Source: Reticulascus tulasneorum (lineage: Eukaryota; Ascomycota; Sordariomycetes; Glomerellales; Reticulascaceae). From it: DNA of 64,000 nt. Numbering within the stretch: position 1 is the stretch's first letter; each line of letters opens with the position of its first letter. Both the position numbers and the translations under genes were made by a program. The notes under the pieces are model-generated. The model saw nothing but the letters and a program-made list of their open reading frames with translations, did not search any database and was not told the DNA's origin. This document shows, in pieces, positions 46,584-56,992 of the stretch. The stretch covers positions 2,356,001 through 2,420,000 of the forward strand of contig LSAX01000006.1 in the NCBI GenBank assembly GCA_001557505.1. The letters are read 5' to 3'.

Positions 46584-47373
46584 AGTCAAAGCACCCCCAT
46601 TCCGGCCACCCCCCCATTCCGGCCACCATTTACCACCAAAATACACCAAAAAATAGAAATTACAGGGGTCTGTAACTTTATAAGTATTTAATATTAAAAT
46701 ATAAGATTTTAATATAAAATGTAGAATAATATTTAAGTTAAAGTCTTCTATAAAATATTTTTAATATTATAAGTCTAATATAAGTAGATTTAACGTTAAA
46801 GTGGCTTACATACTAATTACTAGTAAACTAAAAACGTTAATAACTTTTTTTATAAGTAGAATAAAAGTAAGATATAAATATATTATAATACTTCAATGTA
46901 GATATTAATATATATTAGTCTCTAGAAGGTCATAAGAAAATCTAATAAATAAATAATAAGAATCTAAAAAAACCCTTACTAAAATTTAATAGGGGATTTT
47001 TTTAATCTTTAATAACTTTTTACTAGATTTTTTTATAACCTTCTAGAGACTAATATATATTGATATTCGTATTAAAGTATTATAATATATTTATATCTTA
47101 CTTTTATTTTACTTATAAAAAAAGTTATTAACGTTTTTAGCTTACTAGTAATTAGTATGTAAGCCACTTTAACGTTAAATCTACTTATATTAGACTTATA
47201 ATATTAAAAATATTTTATAGAAGACTTTAATTTAAATATTATTCTACATTTTATATTAAAATCTTATATTTTAATATTAAATACTTATAAAGTTATAGAC
47301 CCCTGTAATTTCTATTTTCACACCAAAAAAGTGGCCGGAATGGGGGGGTGGCCGGAATGGGGGTGTCCCGACT
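46584..47373. mobile_element. Palindromic non-autonomous Tc1/mariner (pogo/Fot)-like element
   Basis: A 790-bp element whose two halves are near-identical inverted copies meeting around 46979, with almost no loop. Its termini are AGTC-nnnn-CACCCCCATTCCGG and its complement, and a TA dinucleotide sits directly outside both ends, as expected for Tc1/mariner target-site duplication. The terminal AGTC...CACCC resembles Fot1-type pogo elements from memory, so the family call is tentative. Just inside each end the CCCCCATTCCGGCCA motif is repeated. The interior is very AT-rich and has no coding capacity, so it is a MITE-like relic that would need a transposase in trans. Arms differ only by scattered substitutions and small indels. 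Confidence 0.8.
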
Positions 47374-48863
47374 TACCATAAGTTCACTTCCAAGACAACT
47401 TAGACCCAAAGATATCGTGGCCCATTAGATAGGAGTTTAAAGAAGTAGAGGTAAGATGAATATAAGCCAAAGATAAGAAACTAAACAATGAACAGACATT
47501 ATAAGACGAGCAACACTCGGCGTTCGTGGTATCTTTCATTGGATCATCTGAGACGTGTTCCATCCTTTTGAATCCACTGACTTATCACCGGGATTGGAAG
47601 CGACTCAGAACGCCGAACTTCTGGGGAACTTTTCGCAGGTAATTGCTGATCATGTGATTATGCTGAACTTTATCTAGATGATGCCTGACGACGGTCTCTT
47701 TGTAGATCACGGTGGAGGATTAAGAGATATGATGTATGAGGCGGTTGAGCAATTTAAAGCGATTGGCGCAAATCACTGGACCTAGCGCTCTCCCTCCTTT
47801 CCCTCAGGACTTTATATTCTGATAATGTAGGGTCCAATGACTTAGCTGGTATTATGACAAGAAAGCTCAAAGAGGATCGCGTACTGTCCTTCGAACACGT
47901 GATCTCAGCCAGTATCAACCGCTTCCAACGATTAACGCAGTGGTCAGGCCATGCTTAAGATGTTTAGGTTAGCGGAAAACCAGATATAATCGTCTCTCTT
48001 CGTCTCAAGAAGAAGAGACATGATCGACGTTCAGTTGAATCGCAGAGCAGCCCGGCTCAAACGCACCTGAGTTCCAAGAGGCATGGACTAAGTTATCTAA
48101 AGGTCATCCCAGCTGAACGGGCACAACTAGAAATCTAGCTCTATGGGTACCTGCTACTGAATCTGAACTGTGATATGGCTTGGGTCCTATTTCTGGCCAG
48201 GTTTCTACGATAATGACGGAGTTCGAAGCCTACTTAGCAGATGCCGATCTGGTGGAGCTTACTCTGTCGTTAAATCGGTTTTAGAGCTAGAGACGACTTG
48301 AGCAAAATTCTTAGGGCAACTTGGCCTGTTAAGACTGTCACGCTACTGTATATCTTGTAGTACATGGATGTCTTGTATGTGCATGTTGTTTCCTATAATA
48401 TTCAGACTTTCTGGTGATCATATACTATAAGTTCCAATCCGAACAAAGCGGTGTTTGATAGAAGCGCAGATATGTCAGTTCTGGAGCTCGGCTAGGCGAT
48501 CTGACTCGATGGAGTTGGCTTTTGATTACCGAGTATTTGGCGAGAAATGTCTAGCGACGCTACGAGCAGCCCGAGCTCATCCTAACTCGTAGAGCCACAG
48601 GGGCATCTAACAGTTCTTACATGAAACTAATAGGTCTTGTTGCCAAGGTGACAGTGTAGAACCAGACAGGCTAGGAAATACTTCGTCAACGGTTACAAGA
48701 GTTGAAAGGAAGATCGATTTGTCCATATTACACCGCAAGGTCGCTTTGAGTCTGATGATCACTTTGCTAAACCTGGAATTAACTAACATCATTAGAAGAA
48801 CGCGAGGCCCTTTATCCTACCCATGACTAACACCCACGCCACACACCCATCCTGAAGTGCTCT
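47374..48863. other. Gene-poor region with a possible coding fragment
   Basis: No complete gene. A candidate spliced C-terminal fragment is listed at 47552-47723. The rest is without motifs. Confidence 0.5.
47552..47723 (+). pseudogene. Possible C-terminal gene fragment
   Basis: A plus-strand frame reads FHPFESTDLSPGLEATQNAE and on to GNFSQ, then a GTAATT donor at 47639 and a TTTGTAG acceptor lead in phase to ITVED and a stop. The composition looks protein-like, but the frame is closed upstream by a TGA at 47549-47551 and no start or earlier exon was found. The palindromic element lies about 175 bp upstream. It could be the tail of a decayed gene or chance. Confidence 0.25.
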
Positions 48864-49711
48864 TCAACTCAATCCGACCAGCTTCCTAAACGCCGAGCTC
48901 TCCACGATCGGCATCTCTCCTACCATATGCAAGTCCTTGTCCTCTTTTAACTTTCCATCATACCTTCCCATCGCCATTTCCGTCATGAACTTGCCCCATT
49001 CCTGGCTTGGATCATGAAGGTGCTGAAAAGCAGACCGAATCACGCCGGCGAGTGGAAGAATAAACTTAAAATGCCACGGTCGTTGTGGGAGGTAAGGCAC
49101 GATGGCAGGGTGAGCCGACTCGTCGATGAATCCCGGCCGCATGACGCTGGTCCTTGCCAGCGGATTTGCTTTGCGTTGCTCCGCCAGTCCCAACTCAGCT
49201 TCGCCCTTAATCCGCGCCCATAACTGCGTGAAGCGGCCTGGGGTCGTCGTGGTGCCCCATCCGGACACGTAGACAAAGTTGAAAGGCTCGTTGGCGCCGG
49301 GCAGGGACTGAAATGCGGCCGAGGCTGCTAGAGGCATGTCTTTGGTGATTTTGACATATTGCCTGTATAAATCGGTTCATTTTAGCGTCTGTGATTCTGT
49401 AACAGTTGTCTGTATGGATTGCACGTCGACAATACTTACTCCTTGTTTACTTGCGTCTGGCTGATACCAAGAGCCCACACGCACCCCCTCGCACCTTTCA
49501 GCTGTGTGAGGACCTCGGGGCTATAAGTCTCAAAGTCTTTTTGTATGATGACGTGAATTCGTGGGTCTTTGGCGTCCTCGGCCATCTTGACGGGCCGCCG
49601 GCTGAGGATGGAGATCTTGGTGACCTCCGCCATCTTGATCATGGCGTCGAGGACAGCGGAGCCCGCGAGCCCCGTCGCACCTGTGAGGATGAGATGCATA
49701 CTAGCTAACAA
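48864..49711 (-). CDS. Atypical SDR / NAD(P)-binding protein
   Basis: Two exons (49711-49440, 49362-48864), joined within a Glu codon (VNKE-QYVKITKD), encode 256 residues. The start could also be the Met at 49699, which directly precedes the first beta strand. The N terminus is a Rossmann fold with LTGATGLAGSAV, then ILSRRPV after the second strand. The C-terminal half has FVYVSGWGTT, a run of arginines and lysines, RTSVMRPGFIDE and HFKFILPLAG. There is no clear Tyr-x-x-x-Lys catalytic pair, so it fits the atypical/NmrA-like or nucleoside-diphosphate-sugar epimerase-related group. Substrate is unknown. It is cytosolic by appearance and stands alone, with no neighbouring biosynthetic genes. 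Confidence 0.82.
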
Positions 49712-52162
49712 AGCTGGAATGCTGCCGACCTACGGCTTGTAGGTAGCGAGATGTGAATTCGATGTGATGGAGCTTGGACAATTTCTGGGCAATCACGTTG
49801 TAATGGTTTCAGTACTTCTGTCGAATGATGCAAGAAATACGGAAGTATTGCAAAAACTTTGCGTCACTACAGCGGGCCTCGGAAGGTCTTATTCAGGACT
49901 TGCCCGCTACTAGGAGCAGGATGTTTCCAGATGCAGGCGTGCCTGAAGGTGGAACAAGGGCTTGAAGGATTTGGGCGGGGACTGTGGCACGGGCTGGCGT
50001 CGGAGCCGGACAGTCCAATTCGTTAAGTCCGACAACTGTCACACGTTTGTTATCTCCTTGAAGAGAGGACTCTCTTCATCAACCTAAGATAACTACCTGC
50101 ATGCAAGGCCGATACCTTCATAGTGCCACCATTGGGTCCAGAAAGGACAGACTTTCGGCTGGGAACCGAAAAGCTCGGGAAATACGCTATCAACGACGGA
50201 CATGGGACGATCGCGGGGTATCGCGTGATGCCAAGGCGATTGCGATCGATGCCATTTTCGAGGCATGCTCAACTTTGAGATGCGTCCCTCGTCAGATCTG
50301 GCTTGCTGGCGTACTGCGCACTGATACAGTTCTGGACGGCCAAATGTGACCACGTGGAGTACGCGCCATTCTAGGCGCAATACGAAATGGAATGCCGGAC
50401 ACAACGTTATTCATGCCGGATGCCCGACCTATGAGGGCGCAGCTCTCGAGCAATCTCGCACAGGATCGCGGTGCTGTTTGACAGCAGCATGTAAAGCAGA
50501 GACAGGTGCTACGGCCGCAGTGGAAAGGCGGACACAGGAGATGGTTCAAGGAGGTAGAGATAGGTGCTAGAGTATACTTCCACCTTTGTACCCTCTTCTG
50601 GATGGACCCCGGAGATTATGCCGCGACTACATGACGGAAGTCGAAGGTGTTTTCAAGTCTTTCACGTAAGAGAAGTGTTCCTACTGAACACGTGTTCCAG
50701 TGTGGTTGTTTCTAAGTAGACGAAAGTTAAGAATGACAGAGAATACCAATACTCTCCTTCTCTGCCAACGAGCAAGGCGGTTTGCAAGGCGATCAAGTAT
50801 TCCGTAACCCGGGACATCATTGAAGTGACTTGCTGGTGCTGAGCGAAGCGAACAGATGGCTTCCCTTTTCCATTTTCTATTCTCACGCCGAAATGAGTTC
50901 TACCACAATGGATAATGGAAGCCGTTACCATATACCAGCAAACCCATGTATTCTTCAGCCACAGATTGGTGTCATAGACTGGAACGGAGAGGCTCGCTAA
51001 GCAACAATGCCGCTTTCGCAGTGCATACGAGCCGCAAGCACTGACCAGAAACCGGCACGAAGATGTGAGATGGGGTAATGGGCAGCACTCTGGAAGGACC
51101 AGTCGATCGATCTCAAGTAATCGGCTCGGCGGCGTGGACTGCTGCTAGATCCGAGAACTTCAACTTCGGAGGGAGATCGAAGACGTGGAGAGAACGTAGC
51201 AAAGCCGATTTTCACTTTCAGATCCCATGGTAGTAGCCTTGTTCCGTACAGGAGGTGGGAGATCGAGCGAGAATTGGCATTCGATTGTCCTAACAGGAAG
51301 GTCCGTAACAGCTTACGCCTCCGCGATGCTACCAGCTTGGGCGCCTGGTGCAAGAGCGGCAACGACGTCGATGCTATGGGCAGCGAGTGTATGATTCTGC
51401 ATCCATGAAGCTGCGCTCGGAGGGGAGGCAGAAGAGGAAGAGAAAAGATTCGAGAGCTTTTCGCTGCATTGAAGTGGGGGGTTTCGGTTGGTCCGTGCGC
51501 AGGTTGTTGATGATTTGACGATGCCGACGCCGCCCACTCGTTAAAGAAGGATCGGCTAAATTAAAATCCCAGCCGCACAGCCAACAACGCGATAAATTGA
51601 CTGACCTCCATGTTGGCTTGCGAAAAACGTCGCGATGGGGTCTCACACCGCACTTCTTCAAACCAACGCAGACAAATACAATTGGGCCTCATCCGTGGCT
51701 TGGTAGGTAGGTATAGTAGATATATATGTTTCGTAGATTATGTATTATGTGCTCGTCAAATGGTGTCCGTCTGCCAAGGTCGAGAAACGGGCCCAGCTTC
51801 TTCTGTCCACGCTGCGCACACCCCATGCCCTCCACATCAACAGCTGTCCGCCTCTTTCTTCCCACCGGCACCGGGCACGAGGGAGATGATCATATTTGGC
51901 GCAGCTGAATCGGTAGTGCGGGGTGTCCGACTCAGCTTCTCGGGGCGTTCCGTCTTTCTCGCTTCTTACTTTCTGGCCACAGCCGGGCTCGACCATCACG
52001 TCCGAGTTGACTTTCGTGAGCACGTCTTTTCATTGATGCAACAAATGCCTGCTCCCCGGTCCCTTAGCTCCCCGACCCCCCAAAAAGCGCCTCCCAAGGT
52101 TTAAACAAACACAAACGAGCATATGTACTGGTACAGAGAAGAGAGCATTGCGCGCGTCAACG
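49712..52162. other. Intergenic, no gene recognised
   Basis: Several frames of about 100 residues on both strands lack motifs, biased codon use or a splice structure I could support. Confidence 0.5.
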
Positions 52163-53560
52163 CTATTTCCGTTTCGGCTTCTCCTTAGGGCCTTCTTTCT
52201 CTTTGGGGCCCTCCTTCTCTTTGGGGCCTTCCTTCTCCTTCTCCTTCTCTTCATCCTTCTTCCGCTTTTCTTCCTCTGCCTTCTTCCTCGCCTCTTCTTC
52301 TCTTCTCCGTGCGTTCTCCTCGTCTTCCTTGTGTCGTCGCTCTTCGTCTTCCTTCTTCTTCTTTTCTTCCGCTTCCTTGGCCTCCTTGTCGGCGATGATT
52401 CGCTTCTGCTCCTCTTCGGACATCTTCTCGAAGGCAGCCACGTTCTCGTCCCACTTGTGCACGCACTCGTCATTCCAGTTGCAGTTCTCCACCTCGCCGT
52501 ATGCGGGGTGGCTGTACCGGGGGTGCCGGCTGGGCCAGTTAGAAGCATGGTAGTGATGTCTCACTAGCGCCGCTCGGGCCTCGTGGGTACCGGAGTGGGA
52601 ATGGCCCTGGCCGGCGGCGAACGCCTCGATGGTCAACACTAGCGTCCGGCTCACAACCTTGGATTCGCCCAGGTCGTGGAAGGCATCCCAGGTGATGGGC
52701 TGGCTGTCGAGGCTGCGCTCGTTCATATCGGCCAGGATTGCCTTGGTGAAGGCAGACGGACCGGTACCGCTGATGATCTCGTCGAAATCCAATTTGACCT
52801 CGGCAAGAGGGACTCCTTGGCTCTCTGCGACCCCGTTGAGCCAGGTCATGATCTGCTCAATCAATCGCATCATGACGGGCTGTTGCGGCTTGCACATGAA
52901 AGCCCATTGGCAGAAGGATCGAGACTTGGGACCCAGGATGGGGTGGTCCCTCCAGTACGGCTCGTCGATCTCAACTCCAATCACCATATCAATGTCCTTC
53001 TCGTTGTATCTCTCCGGGATGAATTTGTGCAATGGCTTCAGGGCCTCGACATCAATATCGGCGTATACGCCACCTTCGGCGTACATGATGATGTAACGCA
53101 GCAGATCGGCCTTGACGATGGCGGCCTGGACATCTCGGTAGAAGTTGACAATGTCTGGCCGGTTGAAGCCCTCGGGTCCGAACTGGAACTCAACGTAGGC
53201 CAACTCGTTGCCGTCGGTCAGCACCTCGTATCTGTATTCGGGGTTCTTGCCGGTCCAAGACCTGGCCCTGTCGAGATCGCGCTGTTCGAAACCGAGAGGA
53301 TCCACCTTCCATGTCTGCCAGATCTTCTTGGGAAATTCGGTCCGGATCATGGACGGTATCTTGGCAGTGATCGGAGGACGCACGAACACCTTGTGCTGGT
53401 GGCGGTAGAGGTTCAGGTTGCCAACGAACAGGACCAATACCACGCAGGCGATGTACAACGGGAGGCATCTCCGCATCTGTGTCGGCAGGCGGTTTCTGAA
53501 CTGTGCCGCGGTGGCTCCCAGAGTGGGAGAGCCCAGGGAAGAGCCCATCTTCGCGATCAT
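52163..53560 (-). CDS. GT32 mannosyltransferase, Och1-like, with Lys/Glu-rich tail
   Basis: A single-exon frame of 465 residues. It is a type II membrane protein: short cytosolic N terminus, one transmembrane segment (about 32-50), luminal GT32 domain. Domain motifs are PKKIWQTWK, ADLLRYIIMYAEGGVYADID with the metal-binding DxD at about 168-170, and SGTGPSAFTKAI. This matches Och1/Hoc1-type alpha-1,6-mannosyltransferases of the Golgi that initiate or extend N-glycan outer chains. The final 85 residues or so are a highly charged Lys/Glu coiled coil ending in three E-G-P-K-E-K repeats, an unusual extension of the family. The coil would sit in the Golgi lumen if topology is normal. The strong antisense hydrophobic frame here is a shadow of this tail. 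Confidence 0.88.
   Translation of the reverse strand: MIAKMGSSLGSPTLGATAAQFRNRLPTQMRRCLPLYIACVVLVLFVGNLNLYRHQHKVFVRPPITAKIPSMIRTEFPKKIWQTWKVDPLGFEQRDLDRARSWTGKNPEYRYEVLTDGNELAYVEFQFGPEGFNRPDIVNFYRDVQAAIVKADLLRYIIMYAEGGVYADIDVEALKPLHKFIPERYNEKDIDMVIGVEIDEPYWRDHPILGPKSRSFCQWAFMCKPQQPVMMRLIEQIMTWLNGVAESQGVPLAEVKLDFDEIISGTGPSAFTKAILADMNERSLDSQPITWDAFHDLGESKVVSRTLVLTIEAFAAGQGHSHSGTHEARAALVRHHYHASNWPSRHPRYSHPAYGEVENCNWNDECVHKWDENVAAFEKMSEEEQKRIIADKEAKEAEEKKKKEDEERRHKEDEENARRREEEARKKAEEEKRKKDEEKEKEKEGPKEKEGPKEKEGPKEKPKRK
52195..52250 (-). repeat. 18-bp coding repeat (E-G-P-K-E-K)
   Basis: Three near-perfect 18-bp units in the 3' end of the mannosyltransferase gene, encoding EGPKEK each time. The embedding sequence is a longer purine-rich coding strand. 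Confidence 0.8.
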
Positions 53561-55456
53561 GGCTGACTAAATAAGATGGAACGTGAACAGGTGTAAATGT
53601 ATATGTATATGTTGTAGGAGTTCAGTCAATGGAAAGCGAATGACATTAAGAGAGGTTATACAAATGACACCCAAAATGTGGCATCAAGAGAGCGGCCGAA
53701 GGAGTGACATCAAAGAAGACAAGAGTGCTATCAAGATACGTAGCACCAGAGTAGACCGAGATAGAGAGAGAGGAGAAAGACGAGAGTGGCATACGGGTAA
53801 GAAAAGGAGGGGAAATGAAGAATTAAGAAAGGAAAAACGAACGAGAAGTGGCCTGCCCGGGTCCGAGGACCAGGGGGGGCATGTACTGACAACATACGGG
53901 GGAGGGCTTGGAAGAGAGAGAGAGAGATTGAGAAGAGAGGCACGGCCGAAAACATCCCGCGGCGACATTGGTTTGAACCTTGCTGGGACCCTAGCTCTGT
54001 CCCTCCTCCTCCTCCTCCTCCTCCTCTCTCTCCTCTGTCTGGCCGCATGCTAATTCGTAAATGTACGTACCGTACAGATTACTGTACCAAAGTACCTTAA
54101 TATGATTGCGGTTACAGGAAAGTAGCAACAGCAGCAGTATCCGCAAGCTAATGGATTACGAGAATGACGCTTATCGAATGGGTCGCATGGGCAATCCGGG
54201 AAAGTATGGCAAATGTTATTGTGCAGACCCGCCTTACATGGGTCCGACCCATAATCCCAGCAAATCAGCGCCATCCATCGGCCAGTTGCCAGGGTTCTCG
54301 TACCAGGGAAGAAAAAGGGGGCAAAGGAGATCGCTCACATCTTTTTTTTTCTCCTTCCCTTCCCCCTTCCATGCTTTTGCTTGGCAGCAGCAGCAGCAGC
54401 TGGGGGGGATGGGAGAGAGGTACGCGGGCTGGTACCACTGTATGTACATCTTTCGTAACTGGCTAATTGGGCGGCATGTATGGTAGGCCGCGGCGCCATG
54501 GACTAATCCGTGGAGGGGCACAAGGCCGAACGCCACCCATCCTGCAGGCGACCAGCCAAATCACACCATGTCGAATCTGCTGGATGTTGGGGCGTTTTCT
54601 GTCGGAAGACGGTTTCTCTTCTGTATTGCCCTTTCAGTAAGCGAAATAAGAAAGAAAAATTAAACATAGCGCGAGCTTGATCTGACTGGGTCCCCACCAA
54701 AACAGCCACTCTAGCACGTCTAGTTACCCCCCCCCCCAGGCGCACGCCCGCCCGCCCACTCGTTCCAGGGGACCAGCCCCAGCCCCAGCTAGCCCAGCGC
54801 GCCCAGCGTGCCCAGCTCAGGTCCCTCTCCCACTAGAGGAACTTAAGTGAGTGACTTGAATCTGGACCCCCCCGATTCTGGATAATGCTGTGAAGAAAGG
54901 GGGCCATGGAGGGCTCGTGGCATATGAGATTGTGGGGCAGGCAGTTAGAGCAGGCGCGGCGGCGCTCTATTTTCGCCACTAGGATCGACCAGTGACCTCA
55001 CGGCGCTGCCATCATCGATCCTACGTGACATTTCGCGAATCCGTTGGCTTGTCTTGTCTTTGTCTTGTCATTTGTCTCCGGTTGCACTTTTCGTAAAACG
55101 ACACTACGAATATAGGGCCGCCCCCCTTTCTGCTCCCCCCTGGCCGCTCTTTGGCCGCCCCTATTCGTTTTACCTAAAATTGGCGCTTTCGTTCTGAGTC
55201 TCGCGTTCAACTTTGTCATGCAGCAGGCCGTACTGGGTAGCTAGCTGGGGTTCTTTTTCTCCTTTGGCCTGTTCCGCGCTTCTGGTGGGGGGGGATTGTA
55301 AGACGCGCCGGTCTTCGCTCGAGTCATGCTTCGGGAATTGAGGCTTTCTGTAATCCTGACTGTACGACGAACCGATCTTGTCCCAAAATTACACCCCGCC
55401 TGCGCCTTGCGTCGTTCATTTCAACCCCCCTTCCCGATCTCTCGGTCCTTCTAACC
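53561..55456. other. Intergenic with low-complexity tracts
   Basis: No gene recognised. It contains a purine-rich stretch (about 53680-53945), a CTC trinucleotide run (54003-54030), a CAG run (54386-54400) and a poly-C tract (54726-54739). Confidence 0.6.
54003..54046. repeat. CTC/CCT trinucleotide and pyrimidine run
   Basis: About nine uninterrupted CTC-type triplets followed by a pyrimidine run. It is a simple microsatellite next to a purine-rich stretch. Confidence 0.85.
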
Positions 55457-56992
55457 ATGCCGTCGCAGCGCGAAGGCATTCTGGACAGCAGCATGGAGCA
55501 TGAAGACCACGGAGAACTGGGGGCTTCGCTGCGGATTGACAGGTTTCTCGGCTCGGTCCTGTCGCCGAAGATGAATTTGCGCCGGTTGAGGCTCCTGGTC
55601 TGGCCGCGACATTCAGGCAATCCCGCCTCCGACAAGCAGCTCAGGCCGACCGCCTACCTCGACGGCCTGAGGGGATTCGCGGCTTTCCTCGTCTACTGGC
55701 ACCATCACACGCTCTGGGCTCACCTGTCCACCGGCCAGAACGACATTTTGGAGAACGCCTTCGGCTTCAACGGCGAGTTCCATTTCGCAACCTTCCATGG
55801 GGTTCGCAACTTCTTCACCGGCGGCCACATGGCCGTCGCCGTTTTCTATGTCATTTCTGGTTATGTGCTCTCCGCGAAGCCGCTGGGCCTCATCCACTCC
55901 GGCGAGCACGCGAGGGTCCAGGTCGGCGACAACCTGGCTTCCGCGCTGTTCCGGCGATGGTTTCGCCTGTACATCCCGCTGATCGTCACGACCTTCGTCT
56001 ACATCACGTCGTGGCACATCTTCGGGGTCTGGAACTCGGCTGCCCCGCCCAAGGACACGTACCTCGAGGAGGTCTGGAACTGGTACACCGAGTTCAAAAA
56101 CTTCAGCTTCGTCTTCAACAGCGGCCAGCTCTGGCCCTCGTACAACCAGCACCTCTGGTCCATTCCCCTCGAGATGAAGGGCTCCATGATCACGTATACG
56201 GCGCTGCTGGCATTATCCAGGGTCACCACGAAAGCCCGGCTGTGGTGCCAGCTGGCCCTGATCTTCTACTTCCTGTACATCGCAGACGGCTACTACGGTG
56301 CGCTGTTCGTGGCGGGCATGCTTCAATGCGATCTCGACATGTTGGCGAAACGCCCAGACGGCGAATTCCCCGAGTTTCTGAGGCGGCTGGAGCCGTACAA
56401 GAAGTTCATCTACTGGCACTTTCTCGTCATCGGCCTCTACCTCTCCGGTGTCCCGTGCCAGCACCGCGAGATTGAGAAGCTGCGCGAAAACCCGGGATGG
56501 TACTATCTTTCTTACCTCAAACCACAGGCCGTCTACGATCCCAAGTGGTTCTACCTTTTCCTCGCCTCGAACATGCTCGTCGCGACGGCCCCACGAATGT
56601 CGTGGATCAAATCTTTCTTCGAGACGCGCTTCTGCCAGTACCTAGGTCGCATCTCGTTCTCGCTTTACCTGGTCCACGGACCAATTCTACTCACTATCGG
56701 TGACCGCATCTACCACGCGGTTGGCTGGGTCCGGCCATTCCTACGTGACCAGCAGATGCTAGCGCAGTGGATCAACCTCTTCCCCCTTTCCAAGGCCGGG
56801 CCGCTCGGGCTGGAGGTCGCCTTTCTCCTCCCCCACATTATTTTGCTGCCCCTCACTTTCTGGCTGGCCGATGTGGTCACCAGAGTCGTGGATGAGCCCT
56901 CCGTCAAGTTTGCTTCGTGGCTGTACAAGACCGCGCTAGCATATGGCGGGGTGCCATCGCCGAAACCTGAAGACCCCATGAGGATGGCGTAA
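55457..56992 (+). CDS. Acyltransferase-3 family membrane protein
   Basis: A single-exon frame of 511 residues, a multi-pass membrane protein. The N-terminal 60 residues are cytosolic. TAYLDGLRGFAAFLVYWHHH (about 65-84) carries the family's conserved Arg and His. Further motifs are GGHMAVAVFYVISGYVLS, QHLWSIPLEMKGS and LGRISFSLYLVHGP, the last being the conserved C-terminal transmembrane motif of acyltransferase-3/OafA proteins. Eight to ten transmembrane segments can be read. Fungal relatives include a Colletotrichum gene induced on hard surfaces; acyl donor and acceptor are unknown. The sequence is intact. Confidence 0.9.
   Translation: MPSQREGILDSSMEHEDHGELGASLRIDRFLGSVLSPKMNLRRLRLLVWPRHSGNPASDKQLRPTAYLDGLRGFAAFLVYWHHHTLWAHLSTGQNDILENAFGFNGEFHFATFHGVRNFFTGGHMAVAVFYVISGYVLSAKPLGLIHSGEHARVQVGDNLASALFRRWFRLYIPLIVTTFVYITSWHIFGVWNSAAPPKDTYLEEVWNWYTEFKNFSFVFNSGQLWPSYNQHLWSIPLEMKGSMITYTALLALSRVTTKARLWCQLALIFYFLYIADGYYGALFVAGMLQCDLDMLAKRPDGEFPEFLRRLEPYKKFIYWHFLVIGLYLSGVPCQHREIEKLRENPGWYYLSYLKPQAVYDPKWFYLFLASNMLVATAPRMSWIKSFFETRFCQYLGRISFSLYLVHGPILLTIGDRIYHAVGWVRPFLRDQQMLAQWINLFPLSKAGPLGLEVAFLLPHIILLPLTFWLADVVTRVVDEPSVKFASWLYKTALAYGGVPSPKPEDPMRMA

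Noticed and set aside
50093..51661. Several 80-120 residue frames on both strands
   Set aside because: Overlapping in opposite frames, no motif and no splice structure.
52148..52567. Hydrophobic plus-strand frame looking like a membrane protein
   Set aside because: It is the exact antisense of the Lys/Glu-rich tail of the mannosyltransferase; Phe/Leu runs arise from complementing AAG/GAG codons.
55613..56475. Alternative frames in the acyltransferase gene
   Set aside because: Shadows of a high-GC single exon with strong motifs in the main frame.
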